A DNA stretch of 64,000 bases from Hymenobacter montanus (GCF_014699115.1 NZ_JACXAD010000001.1:310001-374000); one strand, 5' to 3'. Counted from the first letter of the stretch, positions 24,301 to 35,136 are shown. Notes: generated by a model from the sequence alone, not told the origin. Numbers and translations: made by a program.

Positions 24301-25431
24301 CTATTTCAAAGCCTGCGCCAGGTCCGACAGCAATTCTTCCACGGGCTCGATGCCCACGCTCAGCCGAATCAGGCCTACGGTAATGCCTAGCTCGGCTCGC
24401 TGGGCATCAGTCAGGGCCCGGTGCGAGGTGGAGAGCGGCTGTGAGCACGACGAATCCACTCCGGCCAGCGAGGGCGCGAACGGGAAGCGGCGGCTGCGCT
24501 GCATGAAAGCGTTTACCACCGCCACCTCATCGGGCAGCCGGAACGAGAGCATCCCGCCGAAGCGGCCCCCGCCCTGCGCGGCCGCCAGTGCGTGCTGCGG
24601 GTGCGTCGGCCGGCCGGGGTAATACACTGCCCGCACGGCGGGATGCGCTTCCAGAAATTCCGCCACGAGCCCGGCATTTTCGCTGTGCGCGGCCACGCGC
24701 AGCCGCAGGGTTTTCAGGCCGCGCACGCTCAGCCAGCTTTCCATCGGGCTGAGCGTAAGGCCGAACACGGTACCAATTTGCCGCAGGCGGCCGGCATCTT
24801 CGGCGGTGCGGGCCACCACGGCCCCGGCCGTAACATCGGAGTGACCGGCGAGGTACTTGGTTACGCTGTGCAGCACCAGGTCGGCCCCCAGGGCCAGCGG
24901 CCGGGTGAGTACTGGAGTGGCAAATGTATTGTCTACCACCAGTTTCAAGCCTCGCTGCCGACACTCGTCGGCCAGACGGCGCAGGTCAACCACGCGCAGC
25001 AACGGGTTGCTCATCGTTTCGCAAAGCAGCAGCCGGGTGCTGGCTTGCACGTAGGGCGCGAGGTCGTACAGCTCCTCAAACGGCACGTAGCTCACCGCGA
25101 TGCCCAGCCGCGACAGCTCCAGGTTCAGCAGGGCCGCCGAGCCCCCGTAGATATCGGCCGCGCACAGCACGTGGTCGCCGGCCTGGCAGTAGGTTAGCAG
25201 GGCGGCAAAAATGGCAGCCATGCCCGAGCCCGTGGCCACGGCCCCGGCCCCGCCCTCCCAACGGCTCACGGCTTCGGCCAGCTCATCGGAGTTGGGATTG
25301 CCGTTGCGCGAGTACAGGTAGCGGCTACCGGGCTCGTCGAAGTACTGCTGCACCGCGTCGAGGTCCTCGAACTTGAAGACCGACGTTTGATAGATGGGCG
25401 TGATTTTGGGGTGGATGGCCGGTGGGTTCAT
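24301..25431 (-). CDS. Trans-sulfuration PLP enzyme (cystathionine synthase/lyase family)
   Basis: PLP-dependent enzyme of sulfur amino-acid metabolism, 376 residues. It has IHPKITPIYQTSVFKFED at the start and RNGNPNSDELAEAVSRWEGG. The PLP phosphate-binding region is GSGMAAIFAALLTY, and the Lys lies in LVLHSVTKYLAGHSDVTAG. The late RLSVGIE is shared by cystathionine gamma-synthase, gamma-lyase and methionine gamma-lyase. Sequence alone does not separate these activities. The start MNPPAIHPKITP at 25431 was chosen over an ATG 13 codons upstream. The AI-2E family gene lies just upstream on the same strand, 54 bases away. Confidence 0.9.
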   Translation of the reverse strand: MNPPAIHPKITPIYQTSVFKFEDLDAVQQYFDEPGSRYLYSRNGNPNSDELAEAVSRWEGGAGAVATGSGMAAIFAALLTYCQAGDHVLCAADIYGGSAALLNLELSRLGIAVSYVPFEELYDLAPYVQASTRLLLCETMSNPLLRVVDLRRLADECRQRGLKLVVDNTFATPVLTRPLALGADLVLHSVTKYLAGHSDVTAGAVVARTAEDAGRLRQIGTVFGLTLSPMESWLSVRGLKTLRLRVAAHSENAGLVAEFLEAHPAVRAVYYPGRPTHPQHALAAAQGGGRFGGMLSFRLPDEVAVVNAFMQRSRRFPFAPSLAGVDSSCSQPLSTSHRALTDAQRAELGITVGLIRLSVGIEPVEELLSDLAQALK

Positions 25432-25485
25432 ACGGGCAACAAGTGGGCAAAGTCCGGCAAAGGTCGGCATTGCCGGGCTTCTTCC

Positions 25486-26541
25486 CTACACCGAGCCGGG
25501 GCGGCCGAGCCGGTTTTCCCGGCGAAATACCTGCATCAGCACCAGCAGATACGATACTAGCAGCGGCCCCACCACCAGCCCGATAATGCCAAAAATCTCT
25601 ACCCCCAGCACCAGCCCCACCAGCGTCACCAACGGGTGAATGTCGCCCATGCGCTTGGCCAGCACGATGCGCAGCAGGTTATCAACGTTGATAATCACGA
25701 TAAACCCCACCAGCAGAATACCTATACCCTGCGTGTTGGCTCCCTGCGAGAACTGGTACAGCGCCGCCGGCCCCCAGACTAAGGGCGTGCCGAGCACCGG
25801 CAGAAATGCCATAAAGAAGGCCACGACGGTCCAGAACAAGGCATCGGGCACGCCAAAAATCCACAGCGTCACGCCCGTGAGCAAGGCCTGTACCAGGGCG
25901 ACTAGTACCTGGCCCAGCACGTTGGCGTTCACGTTGTTTTTCAAGGAGTCACCCAGCTCTTCCAGGGTTTGGTTGCGGAACGGCAGGTACCGGTGCAGGC
26001 CCCGCAGAAAGCCGTCTTCCTGCATGAACATGTAGTACATCGTGAACAGCATCAGGCCCACAATCACCAGGAAGTTGAGGGCGCTCCCCGCCAGCGTGGG
26101 CAGCCAGCGGCTCACCTGCACGGCTCCTTGCTGCAGCAGTTGCCGCACGTTCTGCTGCTGGGTAATCTGGAAGCCGGTGGCCCGCTCCAGACGGTGCAAT
26201 ACATTCAGAATCTGCTCGGGATGGCGCGCGAAGGCCACCAACCGATCAATGAGCAGCGAGCTCAGCGCATAGAATGGGATAACGAGCGTTACCAGCGTTA
26301 CCAGCAGCAGCATAATGGTTACCAGCCGCCGGTTCCACTGCCTTTTGTGCACCAGCGCCACCCACCACGGCCGAAACACCACAAACAGAATTCCCGCCGC
26401 CAAAAAAGCGGTCAGGTACTGCGCCAGCCCCACCACAATCAGCCCCGCCAACCCAAGGAGCGCGGCAATCAGCAGCACGTGCCGCTGCTGGGGCGTGTAG
26501 ATGTTTTCAATAGATTCGATGGGTTTGAGGTCGTCGGACAT
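25486..26541 (-). CDS. AI-2E family transporter (membrane permease)
   Basis: 351-residue inner-membrane protein of the PerM/AI-2E family; exports small molecules or ions, true substrate uncertain. It shows about eight helices: paired helices at the start (HVLLIAALLGLAGLIVVGL, then FLAAGILFVVFRPWW), a central amphipathic region, and the C-terminal block ALFWTVVAFFMAFLPVLGTPLVWGPAALY. The late ILLVGFIVIINVDNLLR and LVGLVLGVEIFGIIGLVVGPLL are strong family signatures. The start MSDDLKPIE at 26541 was preferred over an upstream ATG that would add 24 unrelated residues. Confidence 0.9.
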   Translation of the reverse strand: MSDDLKPIESIENIYTPQQRHVLLIAALLGLAGLIVVGLAQYLTAFLAAGILFVVFRPWWVALVHKRQWNRRLVTIMLLLVTLVTLVIPFYALSSLLIDRLVAFARHPEQILNVLHRLERATGFQITQQQNVRQLLQQGAVQVSRWLPTLAGSALNFLVIVGLMLFTMYYMFMQEDGFLRGLHRYLPFRNQTLEELGDSLKNNVNANVLGQVLVALVQALLTGVTLWIFGVPDALFWTVVAFFMAFLPVLGTPLVWGPAALYQFSQGANTQGIGILLVGFIVIINVDNLLRIVLAKRMGDIHPLVTLVGLVLGVEIFGIIGLVVGPLLVSYLLVLMQVFRRENRLGRPGSV

Positions 26542-26617
26542 AGAGCAATCGTAAGCAAGTAAGGAGAGCTGCTCTCCTATACGTTGGTGCCGCCGTTTTG
26601 CCGACGAAAGCACAAAA

Positions 26618-26646
26618 AAGCCGCTCCTGCCTAACAGGAGCGGCTT
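26618..26646 (-). terminator. Terminator after atpC
   Basis: A perfect 12-base stem (AAGCCGCTCCTG) with a five-base loop is followed by six T on the minus strand, 33 bases past the atpC stop codon. Confidence 0.9.
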
Positions 26647-26678
26647 CTTAACCGCCTAACGCGGCAGTGAGCGGCGGC

Positions 26679-26924
26679 TTAGGCCATGGCCCCTTCGGCC
26701 AGCACAATCACGTTGTTGCGCAGCACTTCCACCACGCCGCCTTCGATGCGGACGGCTTCGCGGCCAGTGGCGCTGGTCAGCATGACCTCGCCGGCGCGCA
26801 GGGCGGCAATCAGCGGGGCGTGGTTGTTCAGCACTTCAAACGAGCCATCGGCCCCCGGAAACTGGGCCGACGTCACTTCGCCTTCGAATACCTTGCGGTC
26901 GGGGGTGATGATTTCTAAATGCAT
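26679..26924 (-). CDS. atpC: ATP synthase F1 subunit epsilon
   Basis: Central-stalk subunit of ATP synthase, here the short 81-residue form that keeps the beta-sandwich but lacks the C-terminal helical hairpin. It starts MHLEIITPDRKVFEGEV and has the conserved SFEVLNNHAPLIAAL. Short epsilon subunits are common in Bacteroidota, where regulation by the missing helices does not occur. It follows atpD on the same strand, but a 100-base palindrome separates them. Confidence 0.95.
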   Translation of the reverse strand: MHLEIITPDRKVFEGEVTSAQFPGADGSFEVLNNHAPLIAALRAGEVMLTSATGREAVRIEGGVVEVLRNNVIVLAEGAMA

Positions 26925-26929
26925 GTTCT

Positions 26930-27027
26930 TTAAATGTGGAAATGTGGATGATGTGAAAATGTGCCGATGAGTTGCTGTGGGTTGGTTGTTCCCTAATCTC
27001 CCACATCAGCACATTTTCCACATTTAA
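26930..27027. repeat. Palindromic repeat of CACAT-type words between atpD and atpC (family E)
   Basis: An imperfect inverted repeat: left arm from 26930 (TTAAATGTGGA then AATGTG) and right arm to 27027 (CACATTTTCCACATTTAA), about 25-28 bases each. The arms consist of repeated CACAT/ATGTG words. It fills the space between two genes of one operon, so it must be transcribed with them and could stabilise or split the atpDC message. Confidence 0.7.
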
Positions 27028-27031
27028 GAAT

Positions 27032-28608
<1,577 letters not shown>

Positions 28609-28760
28609 CCCCACGGAGCATAAGAGCCGGCGCGGGGCGGTTGCGGGCCGTGGGCCGCTTCAGGGGCTGAAAACCAAGCTGAAGGCGGGGTTGAGCGCTT
28701 TCGCTGTTGCGGCCGCTGCAATTTTCTTCACATTTTCTTCAGATTTTTTTCGGCAAAACC

Positions 28761-28790
28761 TTGCCTCGAATTTTTCCGGTAGTACATTTG
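28761..28790 (+). promoter_or_regulatory. Bacteroidota-type promoter of tRNA-Gln
   Basis: TTG, a 19-base spacer and TACATTTG match the phylum consensus exactly. The predicted start is about 27 bases before the mature tRNA 5' end. Confidence 0.85.
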
Positions 28791-28823
28791 CACTCCCAAA
28801 CGGCACGTCGCCCGCTGGGAAAC

Positions 28824-28896
28824 TGTCCGATGGTGTAACTGGCAACACGCTTGATTTTGATTCAAGAAAGTCCAGGTTCGAGCCCTGGTCGGACAA
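28824..28896 (+). tRNA. tRNA-Gln, anticodon TTG
   Basis: A full cloverleaf of 73 bases can be drawn. The acceptor stem is TGTCCGA/TCGGACA with discriminator A, the D arm is GTGT...ACAC, the anticodon stem CTTGA/TCAAG with loop TTTTGAT, and the T arm CCAGG-TTCGAGC-CCTGG. The anticodon TTG reads Gln codons. The 3' CCA is not encoded and must be added by the nucleotidyltransferase. The gene is isolated, with its own promoter and terminator. Confidence 0.97.
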
Positions 28897-28917
28897 CGAC
28901 AAAGCTCGAGTAAACGC

Positions 28918-28967
28918 AAGGCGCTGGCTTCTCCAAGTTTCGGAGAGGTCAGCGCCTTCCGCTTTTT
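28918..28967 (+). terminator. Terminator of tRNA-Gln
   Basis: Stem AAGGCGCTG paired with CAGCGCCTT, with an inner CTCC/GGAG stem, followed by CCGCTTTTT. It ends the tRNA unit before prs. Confidence 0.85.
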
Positions 28968-29038
28968 CCATTTAGCCTCCCGGTAACCTCAACCATTCAG
29001 CCGCCCGCGCATCAACTAATTATTCAGCACCTTCCCCA

Positions 29039-29965
29039 ATGAAACAGGTCAAAATATTCGCTGGGAGCGCTTCCCGAGCCCTCGCCGAAAGTATTGCCGC
29101 CGCCTACGGCACCACGCTCGGCGAGCTTACCCTGCAGCGCTTCGCCGACACCGAAATGGGCCCGAGCTTCGACGAGAGCGTACGGGGCTGCGAGGTATTT
29201 CTGGTGCAGAGTACCTGCCCCCCCGCCGAGCACCTCATGGAGCTGATGCTGATGGTAGACGCCGCCAAGCGCGCCTCGGCCCACAAAGTGGTTATCGTGA
29301 TGCCCTACATGGGCTACGCCCGGCAAGACCGTAAGGACAAGCCCCGGGTGAGCATCGGGGCCAAGGTGGTAGCCAACATCATCCAGAGCGTGGGCACTGA
29401 CCGGCTGATGACCTGCGACCTGCACGCCGGCCAGATTCAGGGCTTCTTCGACATTCCCGTCGACCACCTCGACGGCGCTACCGTGCTGGCCCCCTACATT
29501 CGGTCGCTCAACCTCGAAAACCTGATTTTCGCCTCCCCGGACGTGGGCGGCGTGGTGCGCACCCGCGCCTTCGCCAAGAAGTTTGGGGCCGAGATTGTGG
29601 TGTGCGACAAGATGCGCGTGCGGGCCAATGAAATTGCCTCCATGCAGGTCATTGGCGACGTGAAAGGCATGGATGTGGTGTTCGTGGACGATATGGTGGA
29701 CACGGCCGGCACCATTTGCAAAGCTGCCGAGCTGGTCATGGAGCGCGGAGCTAAATCGGTGCGCGCCGTGGTTACCCACCCCCTGCTCAGCGGCCCGGCC
29801 CACGACCGCATCCGGGCTTCGGCCCTCACCGAAATAATTACGACTGATACCATACCGCTGCAACAGGAAAACGACAAAATCCGCGTAATTTCGCTGGCCC
29901 CGCTATTTGCCGCGGCCATTCGCAACGTGGTCACGCACGAGAGCATCAGCTCGCTGTTCGTGTAA
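29039..29965 (+). CDS. prs: Ribose-phosphate pyrophosphokinase
   Basis: Makes PRPP from ribose-5-phosphate and ATP, feeding purine, pyrimidine, His and NAD synthesis. The 308 residues show the class I layout: KIFAGSASRALAESIA at the start and the flexible-loop motif YARQDRKDKPRVSIGAK. The PRPP-binding signature VVFVDDMVDTAGTICKAAEL is near residue 215-235. Length is normal. It is a single gene followed by a hairpin terminator. Confidence 0.96.
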   Translation: MKQVKIFAGSASRALAESIAAAYGTTLGELTLQRFADTEMGPSFDESVRGCEVFLVQSTCPPAEHLMELMLMVDAAKRASAHKVVIVMPYMGYARQDRKDKPRVSIGAKVVANIIQSVGTDRLMTCDLHAGQIQGFFDIPVDHLDGATVLAPYIRSLNLENLIFASPDVGGVVRTRAFAKKFGAEIVVCDKMRVRANEIASMQVIGDVKGMDVVFVDDMVDTAGTICKAAELVMERGAKSVRAVVTHPLLSGPAHDRIRASALTEIITTDTIPLQQENDKIRVISLAPLFAAAIRNVVTHESISSLFV

Positions 29966-29993
29966 GCATTCGCGGCGACGCCTACCCTATTAA

Positions 29994-30028
29994 CAAGCTG
30001 TCGACCTCGGTTGGCAGCTTGCTTTTTT
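29994..30028 (+). terminator. Terminator of prs
   Basis: Stem CAAGCTG paired with CAGCTTG around a 14-base loop, followed by CTTTTTT, 29 bases after the prs stop codon. Confidence 0.75.
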
Positions 30029-30178
30029 GCCCGCTGCCGGATGCGGGCGCCCGGCACCAACGGTTGCTTTACCACTCCTGAGCGGCGGATTGAAGAGCAG
30101 ATGCCTCCAGACAGCCTTGGCAGAGTTGGTTTGGCACGGTTTTTCAGAATACCTGGCTACCTTATACCTGCAAAAGTC

Positions 30179-31243
30179 ATGATTAAAATCCTTTACATAT
30201 CCCTAAGTGCCCTGGTGGCCCTGCTTCTGAGCGCCTGCGCCTCCACTATTCAAATTCAGGCCCTGGCTCCGGCAGCGGTGCAAATGCCCGACAACCTGCA
30301 AAGCGTGGCCACGGCCAACCGCATTATTCCCACTTCGAGCCGCAACAAGTTCTTCGATGTGCTGGAGGGCGTGTTCACCGGCGAAGGTATCGGCGTAGAC
30401 CGGGCGGGGGCCGACGAGTGCGTGAACGTGGTGGGCCAGGCGCTAGCCAACAACAGCTACCGCTTTAAAGTAAAGCAGGCGCAACTCCAATTGCTGGGCC
30501 GCTCCCGCGAGTTCTTCCTGCCGCCCCTGGAGCCCCGCTACATCAAAAACCTCTGCCGCCAGAACAACGTGGATGGCCTCGTGGTGCTCGAAGCGTTCGA
30601 CTCGGACATGGCCCTGAGCCACACCAACGGCTCACGCACCGTCAAGGACAAAGAAGGCCGGGAGCGCCAGATACCGACGGTGTACGTCGAGATGATTATG
30701 AAAGTGGTCACCGGCTTCCGCACCTACGGCGGCGCCGAGGGCTTCATCCTCGACCAAGCCAAGCTGGAAGACCGCCTAGCTTTCTCAGCCGAAGGCGACA
30801 CCTATCAGGACGCGCTGCGCCGCCTGCCCCCTCCCGAGGAATGCATTCGGCGCGTGGCCCAGGTGGCCGGCGACCGATACGCCCGCCGCATCGCGCCGTC
30901 TTACGTCAACATAGCCCGTACTTACTTCTCCTCGGCTAAGGGCGATCCGCTGATGAAGCAGGCTGCCCTGCGGGCTGATACCCGGGATTGGAAGGGGGCC
31001 GAAGACCTCTGGAAGCAGGCCGCTCGCAACCTGAACCCCACCATCGCGGGCCGGGCCTTCTATAACCTGGCCGTGGCCAGCGAAGTACGCGGCGACTTGC
31101 CCAGCGCGGTGGAATGGGCCAAGAAATCAGCTTACACCTGCAACAACCGCCAGGCCCGGGGGTACCTAATGGTGCTGAATAACCGAATGCGGGAGCAGGA
31201 GCTGATTCGCGAGCAGCTGAAGAGCTTGCCAATCAATAATTGA
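30179..31243 (+). CDS. DUF6340-like lipoprotein with TPR-type end
   Basis: A 354-residue lipoprotein: a signal peptide with lipobox LLSAC, acylated Cys20. The layout resembles the DUF6340 family of Bacteroidota. An N-terminal domain contains NVDGLVVLEAFDSDM and a strand-rich stretch VEMIMKVVTGFRTY. A C-terminal pair of TPR-like helices carries the words DWKGAEDLWKQAARN, GRAFYNLAVASEVRGD and PSAVEWAKKSA. It probably faces the periplasm; its role is unknown. The start at 30179 places the signal peptide correctly; upstream in-frame ATGs add 56 unrelated residues. The 213 bases before it hold no gene. Confidence 0.75.
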   Translation: MIKILYISLSALVALLLSACASTIQIQALAPAAVQMPDNLQSVATANRIIPTSSRNKFFDVLEGVFTGEGIGVDRAGADECVNVVGQALANNSYRFKVKQAQLQLLGRSREFFLPPLEPRYIKNLCRQNNVDGLVVLEAFDSDMALSHTNGSRTVKDKEGRERQIPTVYVEMIMKVVTGFRTYGGAEGFILDQAKLEDRLAFSAEGDTYQDALRRLPPPEECIRRVAQVAGDRYARRIAPSYVNIARTYFSSAKGDPLMKQAALRADTRDWKGAEDLWKQAARNLNPTIAGRAFYNLAVASEVRGDLPSAVEWAKKSAYTCNNRQARGYLMVLNNRMREQELIREQLKSLPINN

Positions 31244-31263
31244 TTGGATGGTTTGGTAAACGG

Positions 31264-31294
31264 TTGGTTTTAGCAGCCTTGGGCCGTACCTTTG
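31264..31294 (+). promoter_or_regulatory. Bacteroidota-type promoter of rplY
   Basis: TTG, a 20-base spacer and TACCTTTG match the consensus. Transcription would start about 55 bases before the rplY ATG. Confidence 0.8.
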
Positions 31295-31355
31295 CGGCCC
31301 GATTGCCTCGAAACCAGTGGTAATTGGGTTATTTTTCATTCCAAAAACCACTTTT

Positions 31356-31928
31356 ATGAAAAGCCTCGAGATTGTAGGGTTTAAAAGAGCGAATCTCGGT
31401 AAAACGGACGCCAAGGCATTGCGCCTCGACGCTCAAGTACCGTGCGTGTTATATGGCGGCAAGGACACTGTGCACTTCTCGGTGCCCGCGATCCTGTTCC
31501 GCGAATTGTTGTACACGCCGGAGGCTCACATCGTGGACCTGAACGTGGAAGGCACCCTGTACCGCGCCATTGTGCAGGACGCCCAGTTCCACCCCGTGAA
31601 TGAAATGCTCCTCCACGTGGACTTCCTGGAGTTGGAAGAAGGCAAAGAGGTGAAAATGGATATCCCTGTGAAGTACGTGGGCGTATCGCCCGGCGTGTTG
31701 GCGGGTGGTAAATTGGTAAGCAAGCTGCGTAAAGTGCGCGTGCGCGCCACCATGGAAAACCTCCCCGACTACGTGGAAGTAAACATCAGCAGCATGGAGC
31801 TCGGTAAGTCTATTAAAGTAGGCAGTGTGCAGACGACCAACTACACCATCCTGACCAACGCCGACGCACCGATTGCGACCATCACCATCCCACGGGCGCT
31901 GAAGGGCGAAATGGCCGCTGGCAAGTAA
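31356..31928 (+). CDS. rplY: 50S ribosomal protein L25 (Ctc form)
   Basis: Binds 5S rRNA in the large subunit. The 190-residue protein is the long form with the C-terminal TL5/Ctc domain. The N-terminal 5S-binding domain runs to about residue 92 (KTDAKALRLDAQVPCVLYG, then VHVDFLELEEGKEV as the join). The second domain begins with PVKYVGVSPGVLAGG. The start MKSLEIVGFKRANLGKTDAK is standard; an earlier in-frame ATG is 13 codons upstream. A clear promoter precedes it and pth follows in the same direction, a common pairing. Confidence 0.95.
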   Translation: MKSLEIVGFKRANLGKTDAKALRLDAQVPCVLYGGKDTVHFSVPAILFRELLYTPEAHIVDLNVEGTLYRAIVQDAQFHPVNEMLLHVDFLELEEGKEVKMDIPVKYVGVSPGVLAGGKLVSKLRKVRVRATMENLPDYVEVNISSMELGKSIKVGSVQTTNYTILTNADAPIATITIPRALKGEMAAGK

Positions 31929-31931
31929 TAG

Positions 31932-32120
31932 CACGGATTTAGCCGGATTATTCGGATTTCACGGATTTTTTCTGGTTAGGACCCGGCATATTAAGAAAAG
32001 CCGCTCCAATTTTGGGGCGGCTTTTTTAATGAATGAAAAGTTTTTCTAAGGATTGCTGCCACGAAGGCACGCCGCCCAAAATAGTTCGTGCAATCCGGCT
32101 AATCCGAATTAAATCCGTGA
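31932..32120. repeat. Inverted repeat of GGATTT words around the rplY terminator (family F)
   Basis: About 34 bases from 31932 (CACGGATTTAGCCGGATTA) reappear inverted at 32087-32120 (TAATCCGAATTAAATCCGTG), with shuffled internal words. A standard terminator (AAGCCGC... GCGGCTT with seven T, 31997-32027) lies between them. The right arm ends one base before the pth ATG. A partial copy of the same words occurs after typA (40245-40270). Confidence 0.65.
31997..32027 (+). terminator. Terminator of rplY
   Basis: Stem AAGCCGCTCC paired with GGGGCGGCTT, followed by a seven-T run. It lies 70 bases past the rplY stop codon, inside the family F inverted repeat. Confidence 0.9.
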
Positions 32121-32121
32121 T

Positions 32122-32688
32122 ATGAAGTTTCTGGTTCTTTGCTTGGGCAATATCGGCCCCGAATACGCCGACACCCGCCACAACATCGGCTTTATGGTGG
32201 GCGATTACCTGGCGGCTAAATTCGACGCGCCCCGCTTCGAAATTGGTCGCCACGCCTTCACGACCGAAATCAAGCATAAAGGCCACTCCTACACCCTGGT
32301 GAAGCCCACCACCTACATGAACCTGAGTGGCAAAGCGGCGGCGCACTGGCTGGCGACGCTCAAAGTGCCCGTGGAAAATATGGTGGTGGTAACCGATGAC
32401 CTGGCGCTTCCCTTCGGCAAATTGCGTTTGAAAGGCAAGGGCTCGGCGGGGGGGCATAACGGGCTGAAAGATATTCAGGCTACCCTGGGCACTGATGTTT
32501 ACGCCCGGCTGCGGTTTGGGGTGGATGCGAATTTCCCGAAAGGGCGGCAGGTAGATTACGTGCTCAACCCGTTTTCGGCGGATGAATTAATTGAGCTGCC
32601 TACCCGCATCGAAAAAGCCGCCGACGCTGTTTTGGCGTTCGGGGCGCTGGGGTTGGCCCGCGCGATGAACATAGTAAATGTGAGATAG
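32122..32688 (+). CDS. pth: Peptidyl-tRNA hydrolase
   Basis: Releases tRNA from peptidyl-tRNA that has dropped off the ribosome. The 188 residues have the family motif LCLGNIGPEYADTRHNIGFMVGD, with the catalytic His in TRHNIG. They also show KPTTYMNLSGKA and the signature DDLALPFGKLRLKGKGSAGGHNGLKD. Length is normal. The start at 32122 follows directly after an inverted repeat, so its promoter must be inside or upstream of that repeat. Confidence 0.96.
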   Translation: MKFLVLCLGNIGPEYADTRHNIGFMVGDYLAAKFDAPRFEIGRHAFTTEIKHKGHSYTLVKPTTYMNLSGKAAAHWLATLKVPVENMVVVTDDLALPFGKLRLKGKGSAGGHNGLKDIQATLGTDVYARLRFGVDANFPKGRQVDYVLNPFSADELIELPTRIEKAADAVLAFGALGLARAMNIVNVR

Positions 32689-32717
32689 CAGCTTGGCAGT
32701 TTTTACTGCAACCATCG

Positions 32718-32751
32718 AAAGCCCCGGCTCTGAGCAGAACCGGGGCTTTTT
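32718..32751 (+). terminator. Terminator of pth
   Basis: Perfect ten-base stem AAAGCCCCGG with its complement around a 13-base loop, followed by TTTTTA. Confidence 0.9.
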
Positions 32752-32945
32752 ACTTTTAAAGCAGGTCGGGAAAGTGGTGATGGAAATAGTACCGGCGCGC
32801 GTCGGTGACGCGTAGCCGACTGGTTTTGCATCGGAGACGTGGGCAGATTACAGTGAAGAAGTGCGCTAACAACTCTTCACCGTACTCTGCCGAGGGCCGA
32901 CTGCACAGGTCAACTTGCCATGTCGGCAAGCTGTAAGCAAGCCTG

Positions 32946-34988
32946 TTACGCGATGCTGCTGCCATTGCGGACCGGGGTGCTTGGCTGCATTAGAGCCAGG
33001 CTGCCGTCGGCGTTTTCAGCCATGAGCAGCATGCCTCGGCTTTGAATACCCTTGATTTCCCGGGGAGCCAGGTTCAGTAGTACTTGCACTTGCTGACCAA
33101 TTAACGCTTCAGGAATAAAATATTCGGCAATGCCACTGACAATGGTGCGTTGCTCAAGCCCTAAATCGACGGTGAGCTTGAGGAGCTTTTTGGTTTTCGC
33201 TACTTTTTCGGCCGCCACGATGGTGCCCACGCGCAAATCCATCTGCCCGAAGTCATCGAACGAGACGTTGGCTTTGGCCGGTGTTACGGGCGTGCTGGCC
33301 AGCTGATTTTCCTTTTTGGTATCGAGTAGCTTCTGCACCTGCGCCTCCACAACGGCATCTTCAATTTTGGCGAATAGCAGGGCGGGCTCGCGCAGATCGT
33401 GGCCGATGGGCAAGGCATCGGAGCGGCCGGCACTCGCCCAGTTGCCCAGCGTCAGGTTGAGCATTGTCGCCAGCTTCTGGGCCGACTCGGGCAGGAAAGG
33501 CTCCAGGAGCGGGGCCAGGGCCGCGGCTATCTGCAAAGCCACGTGCAGCACGGTGCCGGTACGGGCCGCATCGGTTTTGATGAGGTGCCAGGGCTGGGTT
33601 TCGGCCAGGTATTTATTGCCCAGGCGCGCCAGATTTAACACTTCCGCCAGCGCATCGCGAAAGCGGTAATTTTCGATTAACTCCCCGATTTTGGTGGGAA
33701 ACTCCGCCAACTGCCCGAGGGCATCGCGGTCAATCGTAGTTAATTCACCCACTGCCGGCACCTTGCCCGCAAAGAACTTATGCGTGAGCACCGCGGCCCG
33801 GTTTACGAAATTGCCGAGGGTAGCTACCAGCTCGTTGTTATTACGGGCCTGAAAATCTTTCCAGGTGAAGTCGTTATCCTTCGTCTCGGGAGCATTGGCG
33901 CACAAGACGTAGCGCAGGACGTCGGCCTGGCCGGGGAAATCGGCCAGGTATTCGTGCAGCCACACGGCCCAGTTGCGCGAGGTGCTGATTTTATCACCTT
34001 CCAGGTTAAGAAACTCATTGGCGGGCACGTTATCCGGCAGAATAAATTCGCCGTGCGCCTTCAGCATCACCGGGAAGATAATGCAATGAAAAACGATGTT
34101 ATCCTTGCCGATGAAATGCACCAGCTTGGAGCCGGCATCTTTCCAATACAGTTCCCACTCGTCGGGAAAAGCTTCTTTGGTGGCCGAGATGTAGCCAATG
34201 GGCGCGTCGAACCACACGTACAACACTTTCCCCTCGGCGCCGGCCACCGGTACGGGCACTCCCCAATCGAGGTCGCGCGTCACGGCCCGCGGGTGCAGGC
34301 CCTGGTCGATCCAGGATTTGCACTGGCCGTACACGTTGGTTTTCCAATCGTTTTTATGGCCTTCCACTATCCATTCGCGCAGCCAGGGCTCGTACTGGTC
34401 GAGGGGCAGAAACCAGTGCTTGGTGTCGCGCAGCACGGGGTGGGCCCCGCTGAGCATGCTGCGCGGATTAATTAACTCCGTCGGGCTCAAAGACGTGCCG
34501 CAACGCTCGCACTGGTCGCCATACGCGTTTTCGTTGCCGCAATTCGGGCAAGTGCCCACAATGTACCGATCGGCCAGAAACTGCTGGGCCTGCTCGTCGA
34601 AGTACTGCTGGGTGGTTTGCTCGACGAACTGGCCGGCATTATTCAGTTTGGTGAAAAAACCGCTGGAAACCTCGGCGTGGGTGGCCGAAGAGGTCCGTGA
34701 ATACACGTCGAACGACACGTTGAAGTCCCGGAAGGAATCGCGAATCAGGGCGTGATATTTATCGACTACCTGCTGCGGCTTGACGCCTTCTTTTTGGGCC
34801 CGAATGGTAATCGGAACGCCGTGTTCGTCGGACCCGCAGATGAATTTTACGTCACGACCCGCCGAACGCAGGTAACGTACATAAATATCGGCGGGTAAAT
34901 AAACGCCCGCCAGATGTCCGATATGAACCGGGCCATTAGCATAGGGCAAGGCGGCAGTAACTGTGTAGCGCTTAGGAAGAAACGACAT
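32946..34988 (-). CDS. metG: Methionyl-tRNA synthetase
   Basis: Charges tRNA-Met in the cytoplasm. The 680 residues are of the long, two-domain bacterial form. The HIGH motif is in [20 protein letters not shown]. The zinc knuckle [18 protein letters not shown] is near residue 145, and the KMSKS-type loop reads [13 protein letters not shown]-terminal tRNA-binding OB domain spans about 575-680 ([20 protein letters not shown]). The start [20 protein letters not shown] at 34988 is standard; an ATG 18 codons upstream adds a tail of no family likeness. The 190 bases downstream contain no supported gene. Confidence 0.97.
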   Translation of the reverse strand: MSFLPKRYTVTAALPYANGPVHIGHLAGVYLPADIYVRYLRSAGRDVKFICGSDEHGVPITIRAQKEGVKPQQVVDKYHALIRDSFRDFNVSFDVYSRTSSATHAEVSSGFFTKLNNAGQFVEQTTQQYFDEQAQQFLADRYIVGTCPNCGNENAYGDQCERCGTSLSPTELINPRSMLSGAHPVLRDTKHWFLPLDQYEPWLREWIVEGHKNDWKTNVYGQCKSWIDQGLHPRAVTRDLDWGVPVPVAGAEGKVLYVWFDAPIGYISATKEAFPDEWELYWKDAGSKLVHFIGKDNIVFHCIIFPVMLKAHGEFILPDNVPANEFLNLEGDKISTSRNWAVWLHEYLADFPGQADVLRYVLCANAPETKDNDFTWKDFQARNNNELVATLGNFVNRAAVLTHKFFAGKVPAVGELTTIDRDALGQLAEFPTKIGELIENYRFRDALAEVLNLARLGNKYLAETQPWHLIKTDAARTGTVLHVALQIAAALAPLLEPFLPESAQKLATMLNLTLGNWASAGRSDALPIGHDLREPALLFAKIEDAVVEAQVQKLLDTKKENQLASTPVTPAKANVSFDDFGQMDLRVGTIVAAEKVAKTKKLLKLTVDLGLEQRTIVSGIAEYFIPEALIGQQVQVLLNLAPREIKGIQSRGMLLMAENADGSLALMQPSTPVRNGSSIA

Positions 34989-35136
34989 GCTAAACAAAGA
35001 AAAGAAGTAGTAAACGCGCTCCTGCTTTTTGATAAGAAGCAAGGGCGGCTACGGGGCTAGACAAAGGAACGACAGAAAGAAGCACCGAATTAAATCGGCA
35101 AAAAATCGAGTAAAGCGTTTGGCAGTTAATTCGTTT

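Noticed and set aside
30011..30178. N-terminal extension of the DUF6340-like lipoprotein
   Set aside because: It would place the signal peptide and lipobox 56 residues inside the protein and also overlaps the prs terminator region.
32756..32965. 69-codon minus-strand frame after metG
   Set aside because: Its start lies inside metG, composition is odd (His and Arg clusters at the end) and no family is visible. A gene remnant is possible but unsupported.
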